A stretch of DNA of 34,342 nucleotides from Streptomyces niphimycinicus. GTDB lineage: Bacteria; Actinomycetota; Actinomycetes; Streptomycetales; Streptomycetaceae. Position 1 is the stretch's first letter. Each line of letters begins with the position of its first letter. Under the pieces are notes generated by a model that was given only the letters and a program-made list of their open reading frames with translations, searched no databases and was not told the DNA's origin. The position numbers and the translations under genes were made by a program. Shown here piece by piece: positions 24,601 to 32,341 of the stretch. The DNA lies in contig NZ_JAHLEM010000225.1 in assembly GCF_018883605.1 (NCBI RefSeq), forward strand, positions 1-34,342. Direction: 5' to 3'.

Positions 24601-24831
24601 TCAGGCTGCGGCATTGAGGGGGCGTCCGCCCCAGCGGATGCCCTTCTCGCTGCGGATGCGGGCGCGTTCCTTGCGTTGGGCGGCAAGTACGTCGGGGAGG
24701 AGAAGCCCCCGCTCGTGCCGTACCAGATAGGCGAGCACCGGTTCGACCCGTGGCTCCGGCCCGCCCGTTTCCGAGGCGGGGCGGACGAAGTAGCCGAGGT
24801 CGAGGCGGCGCACGGAGATGTCGTTGGCCAT
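24601..24831 (-). pseudogene. N-terminal piece of an MBL-fold (AHL lactonase-like) hydrolase
   Basis: From the ATG at 24831 the frame reads MANDISVRRLDLGYFVRPAS, then EPRVEPVLAYLVRHERGLLL. This is how metallo-beta-lactamase-fold N-acyl homoserine lactonase family proteins begin, just before the first metal region. Instead of FDTG it changes to a basic tail (KERARIRSEKGIRWGGRPL) that I cannot place, and stops at 24601. The metal-binding HxHxDH motif is absent. The gene was cut after ~50 codons and joined to unrelated DNA. Confidence 0.55.
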
Positions 24832-24973
24832 CCCGTCATGGTCGCGCGGTGCGCGGCCTGCTCGCTCGGCGGTCTGCCGAGGGCAGAGCGGCTGGGTCAT
24901 TTCTTGCGTATCCCTCGCGCACCAGATGTGCAAGGGGCATTTTCGAGGGGAATCGCACTGCCTGAGGCGGTCG

Positions 24974-25015
24974 AGTAAGTCAAGCCTTACTTTTGCGGTT
25001 CCGTCTCCCTATATT
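24974..25015 (+). promoter_or_regulatory. Promoter with operator for the NTF2-hydrolase operon
   Basis: TTACTT (24987-24992) and TATATT (25010-25015) are separated by exactly 17 nt, giving a good vegetative-type promoter. A palindrome AGTAAG-N6-CTTACT (24974-24991) overlaps the -35, as expected for repressor control. The leader would be about 100 nt. Confidence 0.6.
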
Positions 25016-25048
25016 GGGGATCGGCCGCGTTCCATATCCGGCGCGCTC

Positions 25049-25070
25049 AAGCAGGTTTGCATTCCTGCTT
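25049..25070 (+). promoter_or_regulatory. Inverted repeat in the operon leader
   Basis: AAGCAGG (25049-25055) and CCTGCTT (25064-25070) pair perfectly around an 8-nt loop, about 53 bp upstream of the first ATG. It could be a second operator or an RNA stem in the leader. Confidence 0.5.
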
Positions 25071-25123
25071 ACACAGTCCTTTTCGTGTATTCGCTCGACG
25101 AGATCAACTGGAGAACGCTCGAT

Positions 25124-25486
25124 ATGAATCGGGAAATCGACAAGAAGGCGATCCGATGTCTGCATCTACTGGAAAGCTTCGACTTCAGCGCTGTACGGAC
25201 GATGTGCACCCAGGGCGCCACCGTATGGCACAACGACGGCACGGGAGAGCAGGCGCTGGACGAGAAGCTCAAGCGGCTGGAAAGCCTTGTGCCCAAGGTC
25301 ACTTCAATGCGCTATGACATCACCCGCCAGTTCTGGAACGGCGATGAGGTTCTCCAGCAGCAGGTGCTCCACCTGCTCACCCCCGATGGGGGCCGCAGCG
25401 AGATTCACGCGGCGATGTATTTCCGTTTTCGCGGGGACCTTATCGACCGCATCGAGGAATACGCGTACGAGGCGGGTGGAGCATGA
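25124..25486 (+). CDS. SnoaL/NTF2-fold protein coupled to a hydrolase
   Basis: This is a 120-residue protein with an NTF2-like fold pattern: a helical start (IDKKAIRCLHLLESFDFSAV), CTQGATVWHNDGTGEQALDE, then strands ending IHAAMYFRFRGDLIDRIEEY. GGAGA lies 9 nt before the ATG at 25124. Its TGA overlaps the start of the peptidase-like gene (ATGA at 25483), so the two are made together. NTF2-fold partners often act on, or bind, the small molecule handled by the neighbouring enzyme. No function is assigned. Codons use more A/T in third position than the neighbours, hinting at acquisition. Confidence 0.78.
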   Translation: MNREIDKKAIRCLHLLESFDFSAVRTMCTQGATVWHNDGTGEQALDEKLKRLESLVPKVTSMRYDITRQFWNGDEVLQQQVLHLLTPDGGRSEIHAAMYFRFRGDLIDRIEEYAYEAGGA

Positions 25487-26373
25487 GGGAAGGGAAAGTT
25501 TCCGTACCCGGAGGCGAGGTCTGGTACCGCAGGACGGGGGGTGGGGGCGTGCCTCTGCTTCTTGTGCACGGCGGGCCCGGCTACCCGAGCGACCCGCTGT
25601 TCGAGGCATTCGAGCCGCTCGCGGACGAACGCGAGGTGATCTGGTACGACCAGCTCGGCGTCGGGCGTTCGGATCCGATCGACGACGTCTCGCTGCTTAC
25701 CGTGGACCGTTTTCTCGATGAACTCGGTGCGGTCGGTGAAGGTCTTTGCCTGGAAAGCCCTCATGTCTACGGGCATTCCTGGGGGGCCATGCTCGGCCTT
25801 CAGTATGCCGCGGAGCGGAATCCGGACTGGACCAGTCTGATCTGCGCGAACGGACTGGCCAGTGTGAACCGTTTCGAGACGGAGGTCCGGGATCTCATGA
25901 GGGCGCTCCCGGGCAATGTACTGGACCGCACCTACGGCCGTGAACTGAGGGGCGAGACAAACGACCCCGACTATTGGGCCGCCCAGGCGGAATATGTCCG
26001 CGCCTGCGTGCTGCGCACCGGCACGATGCGACTCGATCCGGAACTCATGAGCATGCCGACCTTCCGGACCATGATCGGGCACGCGGACTATCACATCACC
26101 GGCACGCTCAAGGACTGGGACATATTCGGCGAACTCGACCGGATTCGCGTCCCCACCCTCGTGCTGGGCGGGGAATTCGACGAATGCGTTCCCGCACACC
26201 TCGCCGACATCGCCGACCGCATACCGGACGCCGAACATGTGACCCAGCCCGGGGCGGCTCATATGGGATATCTGGAGGAACCACCTCTGCGCCGTGGCTA
26301 TGTCGGATTGATCCGGGACTACATGGCACGCGTCGAAGCACGGACGCACCAGAGTCCGCCGGAAACCGCCTGA
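25483..26373 (+). CDS. Proline iminopeptidase-type alpha/beta hydrolase (S33)
   Basis: This is a 296-residue hydrolase with the complete S33 set: oxyanion HGGPG at about residues 25-29, WYDQLGVGRSD near 54-64, nucleophile GHSWGAM near 95-101, the acid region GEFDECVP, and the catalytic His in GAAHMGYLEEP. A helical cap lies between. Such enzymes remove N-terminal proline or hydrolyse small amides and esters. The start overlaps the NTF2-fold gene by ATGA. There is no signal peptide, so it is cytoplasmic. Together the pair may modify or degrade one small molecule; the promoter palindrome suggests induction. It ends 14 bp from a convergent kinase gene, with a duplicated segment across both stop codons. 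Confidence 0.9.
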   Translation: MREGKVSVPGGEVWYRRTGGGGVPLLLVHGGPGYPSDPLFEAFEPLADEREVIWYDQLGVGRSDPIDDVSLLTVDRFLDELGAVGEGLCLESPHVYGHSWGAMLGLQYAAERNPDWTSLICANGLASVNRFETEVRDLMRALPGNVLDRTYGRELRGETNDPDYWAAQAEYVRACVLRTGTMRLDPELMSMPTFRTMIGHADYHITGTLKDWDIFGELDRIRVPTLVLGGEFDECVPAHLADIADRIPDAEHVTQPGAAHMGYLEEPPLRRGYVGLIRDYMARVEARTHQSPPETA

Positions 26374-26402
26374 CGACGGTTCAGCGCCTAACGATGGTTC
26401 AG
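26367..26402. repeat. 18-bp tandem duplication covering two convergent stop codons
   Basis: CGCCTGACGACGGTTCAG (26367-26384) is followed directly by CGCCTAACGATGGTTCAG (26385-26402), 16 of 18 bases identical. The first copy holds the TGA of the plus-strand hydrolase (26371-26373); the second holds the TAG of the minus-strand kinase (26388-26390). One ancestral 3' end was evidently duplicated. Confidence 0.8.
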
Positions 26403-27314
26403 CAGGGCCGTGGCGATGGTGACCTGGGCCGGTTCCAGGGTGGTCTTGCCGTCCTCGATGTCCCAGAGGGCGTTCTGGAGGACGCGGCCGAGGGTCCAGC
26501 CGGTGGCCCGCCGCCGGTCCAGGCCGAGGGCCTCGGTCAGCAGATCGAAGCGCCGCAGCACCGCGCGGGTGGGGTCGCCGGTGGCCAGGATCTCGTCCCA
26601 GCGGTTGTCCAGCGCCGGCAGGAGCTCGAAGCCGGGGTCGCCGGTGAGCGGTTCGGGGTCGATGGCCAGCCAGGGCTCGCGTTCACCGGCGAGGATGTTG
26701 TCGTAGTGGAGGTCCCAGTGCAGTAGCCGGTCGCCCGGTTCGTCGAGGAGTTCGGCCACGGCGGAGGCGCAGACGCGGACCAGCCGCTGTTCGGCCGGGT
26801 CGCGCAGGGCCGGTACGGCGTCGGGCGTCTGCTCGAGCATGGCGGTGGCGACGTCGGACAGCCGGCGCAGGCCGCCGGGGGCGGCTACCGAGGTGAGCCG
26901 GGCCAGGAGGTCGGCCAGGACGCGCATCGCGGCGGTGTCGTCGGGCAGTGCGGAGAGCGGACGGGTCGCGTCCAGCCGTTCCAGCAGCATGGTGCCGGTG
27001 TCCGGGTCGTGGTCGAGCAGGAGCACCACGCCGTTGCCGTTCCAGGTCCGCAGGCCCAGCGGAACGCCTTCGGTCTCCTCCCTGACCTGCTGGAGCCTCA
27101 GGGCAGCCGGGGTTCCGTCCGCGTCGGTCACCGGGAGGACGAGCGAGGCCATGCCATGGGCGGCGGGACCGGCCGGGCGCAGGTCCCAGCGGTCGAGGAA
27201 GTCCGCGGCCAGGCGGGGGAGCGCGGCGAGCCAGGCGCGGCCGGTGGCGTCGTGCTCGCCGAACGACGCGGCGAAGGCATCGGGGATGTCGATGCGGCGG
27301 ATCGGTGGGGTCAT
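26388..27314 (-). CDS. APH(6)/hydroxyurea phosphotransferase-like kinase
   Basis: This is a 308-residue kinase of the family that holds APH(6) streptomycin 6-phosphotransferases and hydroxyurea phosphotransferase. The catalytic loop LLHWDLHYDNIL and the metal region AIDPEPLTGDPGFELLPALDNRW are characteristic of this branch. The N-terminal lobe contains LVLPVTDADGTPAALRLQQV, with no clear classical Lys motif. It follows the YheO-type regulator by 17 bp in the same direction, so it is the last gene of a three-gene operon. This setting in an amino-acid-type operon suggests a metabolite substrate rather than an antibiotic, though resistance cannot be excluded. GAGGA lies 13 nt before the ATG. Confidence 0.87.
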   Translation of the reverse strand: MTPPIRRIDIPDAFAASFGEHDATGRAWLAALPRLAADFLDRWDLRPAGPAAHGMASLVLPVTDADGTPAALRLQQVREETEGVPLGLRTWNGNGVVLLLDHDPDTGTMLLERLDATRPLSALPDDTAAMRVLADLLARLTSVAAPGGLRRLSDVATAMLEQTPDAVPALRDPAEQRLVRVCASAVAELLDEPGDRLLHWDLHYDNILAGEREPWLAIDPEPLTGDPGFELLPALDNRWDEILATGDPTRAVLRRFDLLTEALGLDRRRATGWTLGRVLQNALWDIEDGKTTLEPAQVTIATALLNHR

Positions 27315-27331
27315 CGGAGAGGTCTTCCTCG

Positions 27332-28003
27332 TCAGGGCGAGCGCAGGTAGTTGTAGACGGTGGCCCGTGAGACGCCGAGCAGTTCGGTGACCACCTGGAC
27401 GGAGTGCTTCACCTGGAGGAAGCCGCTGGTCTTGAGGGTGCGGACGAGTTCCTTCTTGGCGGGGGTGCCCAGGCTGCGCGGGGTCTGGCCGCGGGCGGCG
27501 GCGAATTCCTCGATGACGGTGCGCAGCTCCGCGGCGGTGCGGGCGCGGAGCGTCTCGGTGAGCGGCTGCTGCTGCTCATCGGTGCGGACCAGGTTGTTGA
27601 GGCTGCGGGCGACGCTTCCGAAGAGGGAGACGTCCAGGTTGAGGCAGATGGCGGCGACGTACTGGCCCGCGCCGTTCTTGATGCCGATCGAGGTGCTCTT
27701 CGCCGGGCGGCCGTCCGGGAAGCGGTTGGCGTAGTTCTGGACGATGTCGGGGAAGCCGGGGTCCTGGATCCGGGCCAGCCCCAGCTCGGTGGTGGGCTGG
27801 CCCACCTCGCGGCCGGAGAGATTGCTCTCGATGGCGCGGATGGACTGGTCGGGGTTGCGCAGATCGTGCAGGACCACCTCGCACAGCCCGGGGAACATCC
27901 GGCCGATGGCGACCACGATCTTCTCGGCCTCGCGGAGCAGCAGCTCGTCCTCGGACGTTCCCGTCGTCTCCTGACGCTGCTTCTCGGCCATCCGATCGGT
28001 CAT
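27332..28003 (-). CDS. YheO-type PAS/helix-turn-helix regulator
   Basis: This 223-residue regulator has an N-terminal YheO-like PAS sensor domain: VVLHDLRNPDQSIRAIE near residue 43 and STSIGIKNGAGQYVAAICLN near 103. A C-terminal HTH_22 follows (VVTELLGVSRATVYNYL near 204-220). Family members such as DauR control amino-acid and related catabolic operons in response to the substrate. The ATG at 28003 overlaps the upstream PLP-enzyme stop by ATGA, so it probably regulates its own operon. The effector is unknown. An operator cannot be named; the leaderless promoter at 29168-29196 is the expected target. Confidence 0.88.
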   Translation of the reverse strand: MTDRMAEKQRQETTGTSEDELLLREAEKIVVAIGRMFPGLCEVVLHDLRNPDQSIRAIESNLSGREVGQPTTELGLARIQDPGFPDIVQNYANRFPDGRPAKSTSIGIKNGAGQYVAAICLNLDVSLFGSVARSLNNLVRTDEQQQPLTETLRARTAAELRTVIEEFAAARGQTPRSLGTPAKKELVRTLKTSGFLQVKHSVQVVTELLGVSRATVYNYLRSP

Positions 28004-29160
28004 CCGAACAGCTCCGTCATCGTCGGGGTCGCCTTCAGACCCGACCCGGTCAGCAGCACCACCGTGGTCTCCCCGGGGCGGATCGCGCCCCGGGCCCGGA
28101 AGACCTCGATCGCCGCGGCGGCCGTCGCGCTGGTCGGCTCCGCGTACAGCCCCGTCGCGGCCAGCCGGCGGACCGCCGTGGCGATCGCGTCCTCCGGGAT
28201 GGCCGCCATATCGCCGTCCGAGCGGCGGATGGCGCGCAGCACCTCGGGGAAGCGGACGGGCTCCCGGATGGCCGTGCCCTCGGCGATGGTCGGGGCGTGG
28301 TCGAACGGCACCGGGGCCTCCGTGCCCGCGCGGAACGCGGCGTGGAGCGGTGCGCAGTTAGCGGGCTGGGCCACGAGCAGCCGGGGGCGGCGGGTGATCT
28401 GGCCCGCGGCGAGCAGCTCGGAGAAGCCGAGGTCGCAGCCGAGCACGGTGCTGCCCGCGCCCGCCACGGTCACCACGGCGTCCGGTGCGGTGAAGCCCAG
28501 GTCCTCCCACAGCTCGTACGCCAGGGTCTTGGTGCCCTGGAGGAAGAAGGGGTGCCAGTTGTGGCTGGCGTAGTACGTATGGGCCGACTGGCGCAGCGCC
28601 TCCGCCGCCGTGGCGTCCCGGTCGCCGGGCACCAGCTCGACCTCGGCGCCGTACGCCCGGCTCTGGAGGATCTTCGCGGGGGAGGTGGTGGCGGGGGCGA
28701 GGATCCTGGCCCGGATGCCGGCCGCGGCGCAGTACGCCGAGACGGAGGCCCCGCCATTGCCGGAGCTGTCCTCGATGACCTCCCGTACGCCCCGCTGGGC
28801 GAGGAGCGAGATCATCACGCTGGTGCCGCGGTCCTTGAAGCTGCCGGTGGGGCTGAACCACTCCAGCTTGAAGAGAATCCGATCCGCCCCCCAGTCCTTC
28901 CCGACCAGCGGGGTGCACCCTTCACCCAGTGACACCGGGGCGTCGATGCGCACCGGGAGGGCCGCTCGGTAGCGCCAGAGTGACCGGGCCCCGGTGTCCA
29001 CCTGCTCGCGGGTGATGCCGGGCAGCGCGGAGACGGTGAGGGGAGCCCCGTCCGCACCGCACCAGCGGGGATCGTCGATGGAGTAGGTGGCTCCGGAGCG
29101 CTCGTCGACGTAGTGGGGCTCGACTCGTTCGACTCGTTCAGCTCGTGGTTCAGCTCGCAC
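28000..29160 (-). CDS. Threonine-synthase-like PLP enzyme
   Basis: This is a fold-type II PLP enzyme of about 386 residues. The Schiff-base Lys lies in FSPTGSFKDRG near residue 110, as in threonine synthases. The asparagine loop SSGNGGASVSAY near 134 and a C-terminal LLTGSGLKAT follow. It could be a true threonine synthase, or a threonine dehydratase or diaminopropionate-lyase relative; coupling to a YheO regulator favours a catabolic role. The GTG at 29160 is chosen because a promoter (TTGACT-N17-CAAAAT) ends 7 nt before it, giving a leaderless message; the frame continues upstream to 29316 through this promoter. Residues 2-15 are low-complexity (RAEPRAERVERVEP) from short DNA duplications. 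Confidence 0.85.
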   Translation of the reverse strand: MRAEPRAERVERVEPHYVDERSGATYSIDDPRWCGADGAPLTVSALPGITREQVDTGARSLWRYRAALPVRIDAPVSLGEGCTPLVGKDWGADRILFKLEWFSPTGSFKDRGTSVMISLLAQRGVREVIEDSSGNGGASVSAYCAAAGIRARILAPATTSPAKILQSRAYGAEVELVPGDRDATAAEALRQSAHTYYASHNWHPFFLQGTKTLAYELWEDLGFTAPDAVVTVAGAGSTVLGCDLGFSELLAAGQITRRPRLLVAQPANCAPLHAAFRAGTEAPVPFDHAPTIAEGTAIREPVRFPEVLRAIRRSDGDMAAIPEDAIATAVRRLAATGLYAEPTSATAAAAIEVFRARGAIRPGETTVVLLTGSGLKATPTMTELFG

Positions 29161-29196
29161 CTTGGATATTTTGTTTAATTCTGCATGCCCAGTCAA
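29161..29196 (-). promoter_or_regulatory. Promoter of the PLP-YheO-kinase operon
   Basis: On the minus strand TTGACT (29196-29191) and CAAAAT (29173-29168) are separated by 17 nt in an AT-rich island. The -10 ends 7 nt before the GTG at 29160. This is the best -35/-10 match in the window and implies leaderless translation. Confidence 0.65.
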
Positions 29197-29245
29197 GGGC
29201 GGGATGGGTGGCTCCAGCGGGTCGCGAGTGCGCTGCGAGAGCCGC

Positions 29246-30151
29246 TCAAGGGTGGGCGAATAGCCGTTCAAGCACCACCGCGACCCCGTCCTCTTCATGG
29301 GACGGCGCCACCTCATCGGCTATCGCCATCAGCTCCGGATGCGCGTTGCCCATCGCGACCCCGTATCCGGCCCAGCCCAGCAGCGGGATGTCATTGGGCA
29401 TGTCGCCGAAGGCGATCGTCTCCGCGGGGGTGAACCCCATCCGGTCGGCGGCCAGTTGCAGCCCCACCGCCTTGTCCGTCCCGGCCGGGAGCACCTCGAT
29501 CATGCCCTTCTCGGAGTGGGTCACCGCCACCTCGCCCGCGCCCACCCGCTCCGCGGCCTCGGCGACCAGCCCGTCCGCCACCGTCCGGTGGCGCATCAGC
29601 ACCTTCTCGATCGGCGCCGCCCACAGCTCCTCCCGCTCGGCCAGCCCCCACTCCGGGCGCCTCCGGTCGGTGAAGTGAGCGGTGACGACGAAGCGGTTCT
29701 CGGGCGCCGCCGTCACCACGGCCAGCTCCAGCGGCCCCGCGCCCAGCGCCTCCTCCGTGCGCGCCACCACCGACCGGGCCAGCTCCCGGTCCAGCGACGC
29801 CGAGACCAGCAGCCGGTCCGCGGAGGCGTCGTACAACTGCGCGCCCTGTCCGCACACCGCGAGCCCCCGGTAGCCGATCGCGACCAGGAACTCCCGGCAG
29901 GACGCGGCCGGCCGCCCGGTGGCCACCAGATGCCGCGCCCCGGCGGCCCGGACGAGGGCGAGCGCCTCACGGGTGCGGGGCGAGACCGTCAGATCCTTGC
30001 GCAGCAGGGTGCCGTCGAGGTCGGTGGCCACCAGCGGGAAGCGGGGCCGCCCGGCGGTACGGGGCCGGGGGAGCAGCACGCCCGGCGCGACGGCGGCCCC
30101 GGTGCGGATGGAGGGGGGTACGGAAGCGTCAGCGGTATCGGCGGTGTGCAC
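29246..30151 (-). CDS. HAD-IIB (Cof-type) phosphatase
   Basis: This is a 301-residue HAD phosphatase. Motif I VATDLDGTLLRKD is near residue 42, motif II VATGRP near 77, the lysine motif is followed by GTDKAVGLQ, and motif IV is AFGDMPNDIPLLGWAG near 248. The C2-type cap between motifs II and III places it with the Cof/YbiV sugar-phosphate and flavin-phosphate phosphatases; the substrate is unknown. A Pro/Arg-rich N-terminal extension of ~38 residues precedes the domain, and the GTG at 30151 is not backed by a clear ribosome-binding site, so a later start is possible. It stops about 85 bp upstream of the next minus-strand gene's start. Confidence 0.88.
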   Translation of the reverse strand: MHTADTADASVPPSIRTGAAVAPGVLLPRPRTAGRPRFPLVATDLDGTLLRKDLTVSPRTREALALVRAAGARHLVATGRPAASCREFLVAIGYRGLAVCGQGAQLYDASADRLLVSASLDRELARSVVARTEEALGAGPLELAVVTAAPENRFVVTAHFTDRRRPEWGLAEREELWAAPIEKVLMRHRTVADGLVAEAAERVGAGEVAVTHSEKGMIEVLPAGTDKAVGLQLAADRMGFTPAETIAFGDMPNDIPLLGWAGYGVAMGNAHPELMAIADEVAPSHEEDGVAVVLERLFAHP

Positions 30152-30293
30152 GGTGGCCGGTGGTCCCTTTCGTCACGCTCATCGTGCTCGTTCCGCGTCG
30201 ATCAGCGCGACACATGGAGCCCCTGAACTCATGTCGACCCTTGACCTCATGTCGACCTTGCGGAACAGAGAATGGCGGCTCCGCCGGGGACGA

Positions 30294-31106
30294 TCAAGCC
30301 GTGCAGATCACGGCCACCTGCTTCGGCAGCCGGTACGGCAGCGAGCCGTACCACGCGCACGACAGCACGAAACCGAAGGAGAGACAGACGACCCCGCCGA
30401 CCGCGTCCATCCAGAAGTGGTTGGCGGTGGCGACGATCACCAGCAGCGTGGCCGAGGGGTAGAGCAGCCCCAGCACCTTCACCCACACCGGACGGGCCAG
30501 CGTGGCGATGGTCAGACCGCACCACAGCGACCAGCCGATGTGCATCGAGGGCATCGCCGCGTACTGGTTCGACATATCGGCGAGGTTTCCCGAGGCCATC
30601 GAGCCCCAGGTGTTGTGCGCCACCACGGTGTCGATGAAATGGCCGCCGCTCATCAGCCGGGGTGGGGCCAGCGGAAAGAAGTAGTAGCCGAGCAGGGCCA
30701 CGCCCGTGGTCGCGAAGAGCGCCAGCCGGGTGGCGGCGTAGCGGCCCGGATGCCAGTGGTAGAGCCACACCAGCACGCCGAGGGTCACGATGAAGTGGAG
30801 CGTCGCGTAGTAGTAGTTCATGCCCACGATCAGCCAGCTCACCGAGTCGATCGCATGGTTGACGCCCCGCTCGAAGGCCAGGCCGAGCCGGTGCTCCCAC
30901 TCCCAGATCCAGCCCGCGTTGCGCAGCGCCTCCGGCCGCTGCTCCGGGACGGCGTTGCGAATCAGCGAATACGTCCAGTAACTGACGGCGATGAGGACGA
31001 TCTCGAACCAGAGCCGGGGCCTTCTGGGCGTACGCAACCGGTCCATCAGGGTGTGGTGCGGCGCCCGTGCCGCATCGGTGTCCGCGAGAGGTGCCGGGGT
31101 GGCCAT
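30294..31106 (-). CDS. PAP2-superfamily membrane phosphatase/phosphotransferase
   Basis: This is an integral membrane protein of about 270 residues with some six helices. The catalytic regions resemble the PAP2_3 (inositol phosphotransferase/lipid phosphatase) branch: QYAAMPSMHIGWSLWCG near residue 180, where PSMH is the phosphatase motif 2, and ANHFWMDAVGG near 228 as motif 3. Motif 1 is present as a weaker basic segment around HWHPGRYAATR. It probably works on a lipid phosphate or transfers a polar head group at the membrane. An in-frame ATG twelve codons upstream (31142) is an alternative start; neither has a strong ribosome-binding site. Confidence 0.87.
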   Translation of the reverse strand: MATPAPLADTDAARAPHHTLMDRLRTPRRPRLWFEIVLIAVSYWTYSLIRNAVPEQRPEALRNAGWIWEWEHRLGLAFERGVNHAIDSVSWLIVGMNYYYATLHFIVTLGVLVWLYHWHPGRYAATRLALFATTGVALLGYYFFPLAPPRLMSGGHFIDTVVAHNTWGSMASGNLADMSNQYAAMPSMHIGWSLWCGLTIATLARPVWVKVLGLLYPSATLLVIVATANHFWMDAVGGVVCLSFGFVLSCAWYGSLPYRLPKQVAVICTA

Positions 31107-31263
31107 TCGGCCCGCCGTCGTCCTGATAGTCGCTCCACCCATAGGGCAACAGTCTGCCAGACGTCGTCCACCCGCAGATCATCCGCGGCATCGGGTCTTG
31201 ATTGCTTATGTCCCGGTCCGGGTGTCCCCTATGGGGCGTATGTGCATCTACGTCCCCCGGCCA

Positions 31264-32316
31264 CTAGACCGCGCCCCCGGCCGCCCGGGCCCGCGCCTCC
31301 ACCCCATGGGCCGACGCGGTGGAGCCGCGCACCACCAGTTCGGGGAGGAAGACGAACTCGCTGGGCGGGGCCGGAGTGCCGCCGATCTCCTCCAGCAGCG
31401 CCCGCACCGCCGCCTGCCCCATCGACTGCACCGGCTTACGGATCGTGGTCAGCGGCGGATCGGTGAAGGCGATCAGCGGGGAGTCGTCGAAGCCGACCAC
31501 CGAGACGTTCTGCGGGACCCCCAGGCCCCGCTGCCGGGCCGCCCGGATGGCGCCCAGCGCCATCATGTCGCTCGCGCACACCACCGCCGTACAGCCCCTG
31601 TCGATCAGCGCGCTCGCCGCCGCCTGGCCGCCCTCCAGGGTGTACAGCGAATGCTGGATCAGTTGCTCGGACTCCTCCGGGGAGAGCCCCAGCCGGTCCC
31701 GCATCGCCTGCTGGAAGCCTTCGATCTTGCGCAGTACGGGAACGAATCGCTTCGGCCCGAGCGCGAGACCGATCCGGGTGTGCCCGAGCGAGACCAGATG
31801 GGTGACCGCCAGCCCCATCGCCGCCCGGTCGTCGGGGGAGATGAACGGCGCCCGCACCTTCGGCGAGAAGCCGTCCACCAGCACGAACGGCACACCTTGG
31901 CCGCGCAACTGGTCATAGCGCTGCATATCGGCCGAGGTGTCCGCGTGCAGCCCCGAGACGAAGATGATCCCGGCCACGCCCCGGTCCACCAGCATCTCGG
32001 TCAGCTCGTCCTCCGTCGAGCCGCCGGGAGTCTGGGTGGCCAGCACCGGGGTGTAGCCCTGCCGGGTGAGCGCCTGCCCGATGACCTGGGCCAGCGCGGG
32101 GAAGATCGGGTTCTCCAGCTCGGGGGTGATCAGTCCCACCAGCCCGGCGCTGCGCTGCCGCAGCCGCACGGGCCGTTCATAGCCGAGGACGTCCAGGGCG
32201 GCGAGGACGGACTCGCGGGTGGCCGTGGCCACCCCCGGCCTGCCGTTGAGGACGCGGCTGACGGTGGCTTCGCTGACCCCCGCCTGGGCTGCGATGTCAG
32301 CAAGCCGTGCGGTCAT
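31264..32316 (-). CDS. malR: Maltose operon repressor, LacI family
   Basis: This is a 350-residue LacI-type repressor. The N-terminal helix-turn-helix reads ARLADIAAQAGVSEATVSRV with the hinge NGRPGVATATRESVLAALD. The effector domain shows VGLITPELENPIFPALAQVIG and STEDELTEMLVDRGVAGII. This matches the Streptomyces MalR/Reg1 protein, which represses maltose and alpha-amylase genes. It lies 25 bp after the GH13 gene in the same direction and may be read through from it, but TACAGT 8 nt before the ATG suggests its own leaderless promoter as well. A longer frame to 32427 overlaps the glucosidase gene and was rejected. Confidence 0.92.
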   Translation of the reverse strand: MTARLADIAAQAGVSEATVSRVLNGRPGVATATRESVLAALDVLGYERPVRLRQRSAGLVGLITPELENPIFPALAQVIGQALTRQGYTPVLATQTPGGSTEDELTEMLVDRGVAGIIFVSGLHADTSADMQRYDQLRGQGVPFVLVDGFSPKVRAPFISPDDRAAMGLAVTHLVSLGHTRIGLALGPKRFVPVLRKIEGFQQAMRDRLGLSPEESEQLIQHSLYTLEGGQAAASALIDRGCTAVVCASDMMALGAIRAARQRGLGVPQNVSVVGFDDSPLIAFTDPPLTTIRKPVQSMGQAAVRALLEEIGGTPAPPSEFVFLPELVVRGSTASAHGVEARARAAGGAV

Positions 32317-32341
32317 GGAGTGGGACTGTACCGGTCGCGTG

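Larger units (their letters stand above)
24832..25123. other. AT-richer upstream region of the NTF2-hydrolase operon
   Basis: Base composition drops from the genome's usual level here, a possible sign of transfer. It contains a promoter with an overlapping palindrome (24974-25015), an inverted repeat in the leader (25049-25070) and a ribosome-binding site GGAGA at 25110-25114. No other gene is seen. Confidence 0.55.

Noticed and set aside
26388..27314. Dedicated streptomycin resistance gene
   Set aside because: The kinase family fits, but it is the third gene of a PLP-enzyme/regulator operon and no streptomycin biosynthesis gene is near, so the antibiotic role is left open rather than asserted.
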